From assembly GCA_046261635.1 (NCBI GenBank), contig JBHEOL010000375.1, positions 1 to 19,139 on the forward strand: a stretch of 19,139 nt of DNA, given 5' to 3'. The notes under the pieces were generated by a model that ran no database searches, was not told where the DNA came from, and saw nothing but the letters and a program-made list of their open reading frames with translations. Made by a program: the position numbers and the translations under genes. Of this stretch, positions 11,452 through 16,981 are shown piece after piece (positions within the stretch are counted from its first letter, which is position 1; every line of letters starts with the position of its first letter). The DNA is from JBHEPS01 sp046261635. Lineage in GTDB: Bacteria > Acidobacteriota > Thermoanaerobaculia > Gp7-AA8.

Positions 11452-13352
11452 TCCGCTTAGGTCGGGAGGGCGAAGCCGCTTTCGAGTCGATGGGGGAGGC
11501 TTTGCATCACCGCGGACCCGATGCAGGGCGCCTGGAGCGGATCAGCGGGGGCGTCGTCCTCGGGCATCGTCGACTGCGAATCATCGATTTGAGCGAGGCG
11601 GCTTCCCAGCCGCTCTGGGACGTCGGAAGACGCGCCTGCGTTACTTATAACGGCGAGATCTACAACTTCCGTGAGCTCCGCGAAGAGTGTGAGCGGGAAG
11701 GGATGGAATTCCGTTCGGCCTCGGACACAGAGGTGATCGTCAATCATTACCTGCTGCGCGGCGAGTCGTCCTTCGATCGTCTCAATGGGATCTTCTCCTT
11801 CTGCCTGTATGACGCCCGGTCGGAGACCACGTGGCTCGTCCGCGATCCCATGGGTGTGAAGCCCCTTTACTTCAGCAGAACTCCTTCAGGGGTGCTTTTC
11901 GGCTCGGAATTGGGCTGCCTGCTACGATCCGGGCTCATCGATGCCGAAGTCGATCCTGAATCGCTCACGCGCTACCTGATGCTCGACTACGTCCCCTCGC
12001 CGGGCAGCATCCTCCGCGGAGTGGAGAAGCTCTCCGGAGGGGAGATGCTGAAGATCCGCCGGGGTCGCGTGGAGCTCCTCCGCTACTCGGCACTGTCGGA
12101 GATCGAGGAGGAAGTGCGCCGACCCGTTCGGCAGGATCTCGAGCTCTTCACCCGCACGATGACGAGTGCGGTCGAGCGACAACTGGTCGCCGACGTGCCC
12201 GTCGGCTGCTTCCTCAGCGGAGGAATCGACTCCTCGATCGTCGCCCACCTCGCCGCGAGGCTCACGGGCGGTTCGATATCGACGTTTTCCCTCGCGTTCG
12301 CGGAACCCTCCTTCGACGAATCCCGATACTTCACCACCGTAGCGCGCGCACTCGGGCTGCGTCAGAAGGTCGAGGTCCTCAGTCCGGATACGATGGTCGG
12401 GTTGCTGCCGGGACTTCCGGCGATTCTTTCGGAGCCGATCGCCGACGGGTCCATCGTCCCGACGCTTCTGCTGTCGCGTTTCGCCCGTCGGGAGGTGACG
12501 GTGGCTCTCTCCGGAGACGGAGCCGACGAACTGTTCGCGGGCTATCCGACCTATCTGGCGCACAAGGCGGCCGAGGCCGTGCCGGCTTCGCTGCGACGAA
12601 CGATCGGCTGGGGCGGTGGTTGGCTGGCCCATCGGCTTCTGAGAGCGAGTCACGAGGATCTTTCGGTCGAATTCAAGGTCAAGAAGTTCTTCGACGGACT
12701 CGATCCCGACCCGATCGTTCGGAACTTCGCGTGGCTCGGTACATTCAACGCCCGGGAGGCGGCTGTGCTGACGGGGCACGTCCCTTCTCCGACCCTGTGG
12801 GATCTGTTGAAGGAGCCATCGCGGCGGCTGCCTGAACGCGACCGTCTCGAGCAGTTGCTCCGGACGGATCAGCGCTTCTATCTGCAGGATCAGGTCCTCG
12901 CAAAGGTGGATCGCGCCAGCATGGCGGAGTCGCTCGAAGTGCGAGTGCCATTTCTCGATCACGAAGTGGTGGCGTTCGCCCACCGCCTGCCTGTGAGCCG
13001 GAAATTGCGCGGGGGAACCACTAAGTGGCTGCTGCGCCAGTACGTGAGGGCAAATCTCCCGGCCGTGATCGCGACAAGGCCGAAGAAGGGGTTCGGAGTT
13101 CCGCTCGCACGCTGGTTCTCGGCTGAGCTGAAGGACCTCGTGAGTGACACGCTCGAGCCGGGGCGACTTCGCGCATCCGGAATCGTCGATCCGGCGCCGG
13201 TGCAGCGACTCCTGAACGAACACTGGTCCGGACGACGCGATCATCGTAAGAAGCTCTTCAACCTATTGATGCTGGTGCTGTGGCGAGAATGGTTGACCAC
13301 GGCGCGGGTCTGCGGGGCTGCAGCCACCGGGCAGAAGGATGACAATGGCTAA
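11430..13352 (+). CDS. asnB: Asparagine synthetase (glutamine-hydrolysing), AsnB type, possible glycan amidotransferase
   Basis: The 640-residue product has two domains. The N-terminal class II glutamine amidotransferase begins MCGIYGL, with C2 becoming the catalytic N-terminal cysteine. It continues through HHRGPDAG, GHRRLRIIDLS (R47-R48), TYNGEIYN (N74) and SDTEV (D99). The C-terminal synthetase has the PP-loop SGGIDSS (263-269) that binds ATP, followed by SGDGADELFAGYP (from S361) and a helical region ending near residue 630. The family makes asparagine from aspartate, glutamine and ATP. Members inside polysaccharide clusters often amidate sugar carboxylates or other acids instead, so the real substrate is uncertain. 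The start is fixed by the obligatory Cys at position 2. It overlaps the GT2 gene by 22 nt behind a gaggggg ribosome site, implying translational coupling with the glycan genes. Confidence 0.93.
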   Translation: MCGIYGLIRLGREGEAAFESMGEALHHRGPDAGRLERISGGVVLGHRRLRIIDLSEAASQPLWDVGRRACVTYNGEIYNFRELREECEREGMEFRSASDTEVIVNHYLLRGESSFDRLNGIFSFCLYDARSETTWLVRDPMGVKPLYFSRTPSGVLFGSELGCLLRSGLIDAEVDPESLTRYLMLDYVPSPGSILRGVEKLSGGEMLKIRRGRVELLRYSALSEIEEEVRRPVRQDLELFTRTMTSAVERQLVADVPVGCFLSGGIDSSIVAHLAARLTGGSISTFSLAFAEPSFDESRYFTTVARALGLRQKVEVLSPDTMVGLLPGLPAILSEPIADGSIVPTLLLSRFARREVTVALSGDGADELFAGYPTYLAHKAAEAVPASLRRTIGWGGGWLAHRLLRASHEDLSVEFKVKKFFDGLDPDPIVRNFAWLGTFNAREAAVLTGHVPSPTLWDLLKEPSRRLPERDRLEQLLRTDQRFYLQDQVLAKVDRASMAESLEVRVPFLDHEVVAFAHRLPVSRKLRGGTTKWLLRQYVRANLPAVIATRPKKGFGVPLARWFSAELKDLVSDTLEPGRLRASGIVDPAPVQRLLNEHWSGRRDHRKKLFNLLMLVLWREWLTTARVCGAAATGQKDDNG

Positions 13353-14124
13353 TCCGGACCTTGATGATGCGACAGCCCGAAACCGCGCATATTATGGCGC
13401 CGCCTCCGAGGGCCAGCAGGATTACTGGCGGAAGATGGCTGCGCCGCGCGCCCGACTCGCGGTTCTTCGGCGTGAGGTCCGCTCGATCCGCCCCACCTCT
13501 CTGGTCGATGTGGGATGTGGTCAGGGAGTCCTCCTCGAAGCGCTGGCCGGTGAGCTTCCCGACGCCCGCCTCGCCGGCATCGATCTCTCCGCTGAACTGA
13601 TCGCCTCCAATCGCTCCAGAATGCCGGGGCTCGAATGGCACGTCGCAAACTTCGCCACCCTGGGTGCGGTCACGCCCCTGTTGGCGGGCTCCTATGAGTG
13701 CGTCGTCGCTTCCGAGGTGGTCGAGCATGTCGACGACACGATCGTATTTCTGCGGAACGCCCGGCATCTGGTCACGCCCGGCGGCACGCTGCTGCTCTCC
13801 ACCCAGAGCGGCCGCGTCCACGAAACCGAGCGGGAGGTCGGGCACGTTCGCCACTTCACGACTGACGAAATGATGGTCGCCCTTCGGGGGAGCGGGTGGG
13901 AGAACGCTCGCGTCTGGAACGAAGGCTACCCGTTTCACGACCTCTCGAAATGGTGGGCGAACCGCAACCCGAAAGCCTCGATGGACCGGTTCGGAACGCA
14001 GGCATATGGATGGAGAGAAGACCTGATCTGCCTACTCCTGCGCACCGCCTTCAGACTCAACTCGCGGAGCCGGGGTGCCCAGCTGTTCGCGGTCGCTCGG
14101 GCGGCCGAGACGCCCGCTCTATAA
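13345..14124 (+). CDS. Class I SAM-dependent methyltransferase
   Basis: The product is a 259-residue Rossmann-fold methyltransferase. The SAM-binding motif I is VDVGCGQG (residues 54-61), followed by the acidic end of strand beta-2 in AGIDLS (D80), a VVASEVVEHV segment (motif post-II), and PGGTLLLST (motif III region). The REVGHVRHFTTDEM segment is common in Methyltransf_11/23-like proteins of polysaccharide clusters. Substrate is unknown; O- or N-methylation of a sugar or lipid intermediate is likely from context. Two ATGs are available (13339 and 13345). 13345 is preferred because gaagg (13334-13338) then sits 6 nt upstream, whereas it would abut the other ATG. The start overlaps the asnB stop by 8 nt, so the two are probably translated together. 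Confidence 0.88.
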   Translation: MANPDLDDATARNRAYYGAASEGQQDYWRKMAAPRARLAVLRREVRSIRPTSLVDVGCGQGVLLEALAGELPDARLAGIDLSAELIASNRSRMPGLEWHVANFATLGAVTPLLAGSYECVVASEVVEHVDDTIVFLRNARHLVTPGGTLLLSTQSGRVHETEREVGHVRHFTTDEMMVALRGSGWENARVWNEGYPFHDLSKWWANRNPKASMDRFGTQAYGWREDLICLLLRTAFRLNSRSRGAQLFAVARAAETPAL

Positions 14125-14125
14125 T
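14120..14125 (+). promoter_or_regulatory. Consensus -10 box overlapping the methyltransferase stop
   Basis: TATAAT, a perfect -10 hexamer, overlaps the methyltransferase TAA stop and lies 8 nt before the proposed TTG start at 14134. Transcription would begin at about 14132, giving a leaderless mRNA. No -35 hexamer is visible at 16-18 nt spacing. In GC-rich DNA a perfect TATAAT between genes is unlikely by chance, but it partly reflects the stop codon. Confidence 0.4.
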
Positions 14126-14133
14126 CATCGAAG

Positions 14134-15657
14134 TTGAACGCTCCACCTTTGATCCGACAGGAGCCCCGGGCGGGATGCGCTTTGCGTCGACCGGAGCGCT
14201 TGCTGCTGACGGCGCTTCTTTGTTTCAGCGCCGCTACCGTTCTCTCCTGGTCTTCAGCCATCCCGATTGGTCGCGCGCCCGATGAGGAAGCTCATCTGGA
14301 GGTCGCCGTCTTCGAAGCTCGTCACGGGCGCATTCCCGAATTTGGCGTCGACGACGCGGGCGCGTTCATCTATGAAACGGCCGACGGACGGCGGACTCCG
14401 TACCTCACGTATTCGGCACAGCCCGGCCTGGCCTATCCGATCAGCGCGGCGGCCATCCGCCTGACCGGCGCGGAAGAGAGGTCGGCAGGGAGGGTTGCAA
14501 GGCTTCCGGGCGTGCTCTACGCGATGCTGTTCGTCGCGCTGGTCTTCGCTGCCGCCCGAGCGGCGCTGCCTCACCGCCCCTATGTGCCATTCCTCGCGGC
14601 GGTGCTCGCCGCGGGCTGGCCTCAGCTCACCTTCATCTTCTCGTACATGAACAACGACGGGTTGACGATCGTAGGCTCATCCGCCCTCGTCTGGAGCTGG
14701 TATGTGGCAATTCGCCGGGGGTGGCGCACTGCAGATGTGGTCCGCACCGGCGTCCTCGCCGGATTCGTGCTGCTGAACAAGCCTCATGGCTACGTCTTCG
14801 TCGCGGCGGCGTTCTTCCTGATGGCCACCACAGGATCGGGAGGGGCTGCTGCTGCTGCCCGTCGGCTCGCGGCGGGAGGCGCGACGGCGATGGCGGTCTC
14901 GGGATGGTGGTTCCTCCTCGCGGTTTCCCGCTACGGCAGCGACATCTTTGCGGAACGGCGGGCTCGGGAGCTGATTAGCGGACTAGGCGTTGATTTCTCA
15001 TCGGGCAAGGTCTACGGGTTCTCCATGTGGGACCTTTTGACCCGGCCGTTTCCCCGCTATGACGGGTACTGGATCGCCGGAACCCTCAAGAGCACCGTCG
15101 GCGTTTTTGAGGATATGAACGTGCCGCTCCCGCAGGCGATCTACGGGGCATTCGCGCTTCTGGTGCTGCTGGCGGCGGTAGGGTGGTGGGCCGGGCGGAG
15201 TCGAGTCAACTCCGCCGACTGGTGGCAGATCCGGCTAGCTCACGTCGTGACCGGCTCTCTCCTTCCGCTTCTCCTCCTTCTTTCTCTCTACCGGAGTTGG
15301 TCACTCGACTTCCAGGCGCAGGGGAGATATCTGCTCCCGGCGGCAGTTCCCCTGCTGATCGGAATTGCGGGCGGGTTGAGCGGGTTTGCCGTGGCTGCCG
15401 GGGCGGCGCGGGGGTGGCGGGTGGTGTGTCTCTTCGCGGCTATCTTCCTGGAAATTCACGCGCTCGCGTTCTGGGGAACGATCGTTCCCACGTACAGCTC
15501 GCCGGCGGAGTGGATCGGGGAGCATCCCGTGCTCTCCTTCCTTTGGATAGCCTCAATGGCGGCCGCGCTCGGCTTATTGGCCGTCATTGGCAGGAGGGGG
15601 CGGCTCCTCGGCCCGGTTCGCGCGAGACGGGAGGAGAAGATGGCCGAGCCGGAATAG
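14134..15657 (+). CDS. DUF2142-like GT-C membrane protein, probable glycosyltransferase
   Basis: The product is about 507 residues with some ten membrane segments. It resembles DUF2142/GT-C predicted glycosyltransferases: after TM1 comes GRAPDEEAHLE (D50, E51, H54), a later FSYMNNDGLTI segment, and near the C-terminus FQAQGRYLLPA, the QGRYLxP signature of that group. It probably uses a polyprenyl-linked sugar on the periplasmic face; this is inferred from fold and context. The start is uncertain. The frame follows an in-frame TAA (14122-14124), and the first usable codon is TTG at 14134 with only a weak gaag upstream. TTG at 14149, 14182 or 14200 (the last behind ggag) are alternatives that shorten only the cytoplasmic N-terminus. 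It is the last accessory gene, 34 nt before the rpsL promoter. Confidence 0.75.
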   Translation: MNAPPLIRQEPRAGCALRRPERLLLTALLCFSAATVLSWSSAIPIGRAPDEEAHLEVAVFEARHGRIPEFGVDDAGAFIYETADGRRTPYLTYSAQPGLAYPISAAAIRLTGAEERSAGRVARLPGVLYAMLFVALVFAAARAALPHRPYVPFLAAVLAAGWPQLTFIFSYMNNDGLTIVGSSALVWSWYVAIRRGWRTADVVRTGVLAGFVLLNKPHGYVFVAAAFFLMATTGSGGAAAAARRLAAGGATAMAVSGWWFLLAVSRYGSDIFAERRARELISGLGVDFSSGKVYGFSMWDLLTRPFPRYDGYWIAGTLKSTVGVFEDMNVPLPQAIYGAFALLVLLAAVGWWAGRSRVNSADWWQIRLAHVVTGSLLPLLLLLSLYRSWSLDFQAQGRYLLPAAVPLLIGIAGGLSGFAVAAGAARGWRVVCLFAAIFLEIHALAFWGTIVPTYSSPAEWIGEHPVLSFLWIASMAAALGLLAVIGRRGRLLGPVRARREEKMAEPE

Positions 15658-15691
15658 CGGTCCACCCCCCTACGTTAGGCCCGAAGCAGGC

Positions 15692-15721
15692 TTGACAAGA
15701 GTCGAGCCGAGCCGGTATTTT
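15692..15721 (+). promoter_or_regulatory. Sigma70-type promoter of the str operon (rpsL-rpsG-fusA)
   Basis: A perfect -35 TTGACA (15692-15697) is followed after an 18-nt spacer by TATTTT (15716-15721), a good -10. The predicted start is near 15728, about 74 nt before the rpsL ATG. It stands directly after the last accessory gene, consistent with the str genes being expressed independently of the rpoBC transcript that terminates at 4699. Confidence 0.8.
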
Positions 15722-15727
15722 GCGCCG

Positions 15728-15801
15728 GTTTCCCTGCCAGGCAGGGCTGGATTCAGACGAAACGGACTGGCGGACGAATTCCGCCCGATTGAGGAAGAGG
15801 A
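15728..15801 (+). promoter_or_regulatory. rpsL 5' leader with two perfect hairpins
   Basis: The predicted leader contains CCCTGC (15732-15737) / GCAGGG (15741-15746) with a 3-nt loop, and GGCGGA (15769-15774) / TCCGCC (15780-15785) with a 5-nt loop. The second hairpin ends 5 nt before the strong rpsL Shine-Dalgarno (gaggaagagg, 15791-15800). Such structures near the ribosome site are typical of ribosomal-protein autoregulation, but no match to a known S7 or S12 site is claimed. Confidence 0.45.
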
Positions 15802-16176
15802 ATGCCAACGATTAATCAGCTGGTCGCGAGCGGACGCAAGGCGATCAACACGAAGACGAAATCGCCTGCGCTGCAGTCCTCGCCGCAGCGGCGGGGGGTC
15901 TGCACGCGCGTCTACACGACCACGCCGAAGAAGCCGAACTCGGCCCTTCGCAAGGTCGCCCGCGTGCGGCTGACCAACAAAATCGAGGTCACGACCTACA
16001 TTCCGGGAGTGGGACACAACCTGCAGGAGCACTCGATCGTGCTCATCCGTGGGGGTCGAGTGAAGGATCTCCCGGGCGTCCGCTATCACGTGGTTCGCGG
16101 CACGCTCGACTCGGTCGGGGTTGCCAACCGTAAGCAGGGGCGCTCGAAGTACGGCGCCAAGCGCCCGAAGTCGTAG
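15802..16176 (+). CDS. rpsL: 30S ribosomal protein S12
   Basis: S12 is part of the decoding centre of the small ribosomal subunit. The 124-residue protein aligns without gaps to Escherichia coli S12 in the core: RGVCTRVYTTTPKKPNSALRK, then GHNLQEHS and LIRGGRVKDLPGVRY, and the basic tail KYGAKRPKS. Residues K43, K88 and P91, where streptomycin-resistance changes arise, have the wild-type identity. The start is supported by MPTINQLV and a strong Shine-Dalgarno 7 nt upstream. It is the first gene of the str operon and is followed 13 nt later by rpsG. Confidence 0.99.
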   Translation: MPTINQLVASGRKAINTKTKSPALQSSPQRRGVCTRVYTTTPKKPNSALRKVARVRLTNKIEVTTYIPGVGHNLQEHSIVLIRGGRVKDLPGVRYHVVRGTLDSVGVANRKQGRSKYGAKRPKS

Positions 16177-16189
16177 TCAGGAAAAACCG

Positions 16190-16660
16190 ATGCCGAGAAG
16201 ACGCGAAGTTCCCAAACGAGAAGTGCTCCCTGATCCGCTGTACAACAGCCAGCTGGTGACCAAGTTCATCAACTCGCTCATGTCGGACGGGAAGAAGTCG
16301 ACCGCCGAGCAGATTTTCTACGGCGCGATGAAGACGGTCGAGGACCGGGCGAAAGAGGATCCCCTGAAGGTCTTCAAGAAAGCCATGGACAACGTCAAGC
16401 CGGCGCTCGAGGTCAAGAGCCGCCGGGTCGGCGGGTCGAACTACCAGGTTCCGATCGAGGTCCGGCCGTCGCGCCGCAACTCGCTGGCGATCCGCTGGCT
16501 GATCAGCTATGCGGCGGCCAGGGGTGAGAAGACGATGGAGGATAAGCTTGCGGGCGAAATCCTCGACGCTGCGAACAATCGTGGCAACGCCATCAAGAAG
16601 CGTGAAGACACGCACAGGATGGCGGAAGCGAACAAGGCGTTCGCGCATTATCGCTGGTGA
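16190..16660 (+). CDS. rpsG: 30S ribosomal protein S7
   Basis: S7 nucleates assembly of the 30S head and contacts the E-site tRNA. The 156-residue product has the usual length and pattern: MPRRREVPKREVLPDPLYNS, KFINSLMSDGKKSTAEQIFYG, the RRVGGSNYQVPIEVRP block, and RRNSLAIRWLI, ending at AFAHYRW. The frame is open further upstream, but the ATG at 16190 gives the conserved N-terminus and has aggaaaaa upstream. The stop is followed by a 321-nt gap before fusA instead of the usual short spacer. S7 is the classic str-operon repressor in enterobacteria, so the structured leaders here are candidate targets. Confidence 0.99.
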   Translation: MPRRREVPKREVLPDPLYNSQLVTKFINSLMSDGKKSTAEQIFYGAMKTVEDRAKEDPLKVFKKAMDNVKPALEVKSRRVGGSNYQVPIEVRPSRRNSLAIRWLISYAAARGEKTMEDKLAGEILDAANNRGNAIKKREDTHRMAEANKAFAHYRW

Positions 16661-16981
16661 TTCGGAGGGTTGCGCGCGGCGCGGTCGGCCGTTCGCAGTC
16701 CGGGTAAATGGGTAAGGGAGCTTCGAACCCCGTTCGCGCTCCAAATTCAACAATCCCCCCGTAGCTCCGTCTCGACCGGATAACACAGGGTTTCGATCCT
16801 GCGGTTCCGGACCGAGCAACGGGAAACGAAAAACAAAACGAAGATTCGTGCCGGCGGCGAGGCTTGCCACCGGCGCGGAAGGTATGTCGTCTCTTTCGGG
16901 AGCGGCGTGCCTGCAGGTTGAGAGTGGCGCCTGTGCGCATCTCCCATTGCGGGGGTGGGCCCGGTGTTTTTTGAGGACGCA
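16661..16981 (+). promoter_or_regulatory. Long structured spacer / leader between rpsG and fusA
   Basis: These 321 nt carry no convincing gene. In order they hold: a hairpin GGAGC (16717-16721) / GCTCC (16738-16742) enclosing CGAAC (16724-16728) / GTTCG (16732-16736) with a CCC loop; a cloverleaf-like segment (16758-16823); an A-rich linker (about 16824-16849) that stands out in GC-rich DNA; a hairpin GCCGGCGGC (16850-16858) / GCCACCGGC (16866-16874) with one mismatch; a small GCGC/GCGC hairpin (16927-16938); and a T6 run (16967-16972) just before the fusA Shine-Dalgarno gagga. I found no -35/-10 pair good enough to call an internal promoter. The density of pairing suggests a regulatory 5' region for fusA or an mRNA-processing site. 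Confidence 0.5.
16758..16823 (+). ncRNA. Cloverleaf-like, weakly tRNA-like RNA segment in the fusA leader
   Basis: An outer 5-bp helix CCCGT (16758-16762) / ACGGG (16819-16823) encloses three perfect 4-bp hairpins: TCCG/CGGA (16766-16769, 16777-16780), CAGG/CCTG (16786-16789, 16798-16801) and CGGT/ACCG (16802-16805, 16811-16814). The string CGTAGCTC at its 5' side and GGATAAC after it recall the D-arm wording of a tRNA. The middle hairpin recalls an Arg anticodon arm with TCG. A true tRNA is ruled out: there is no 7-bp acceptor, no GAGC partner for GCTC, and no canonical T loop. It may be a tRNA relic, a tRNA mimic, or chance folding. Confidence 0.25.

Noticed and set aside
4595..15800. Mobile element or attachment-site signs around the accessory block
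   Set aside because: No transposase, integrase, terminal inverted repeat or direct repeat was seen at either boundary.
16717..16742. T-arm of a tRNA on either strand (GGTTCGAA-like text)
   Set aside because: The flanking bases do not make a T stem plus acceptor; the segment is better explained as a simple two-part hairpin.
16755..16823. A functional tRNA gene between rpsG and fusA
   Set aside because: It lacks a 7-bp acceptor stem, a D-stem partner and a proper T loop; kept only as a tRNA-like finding.
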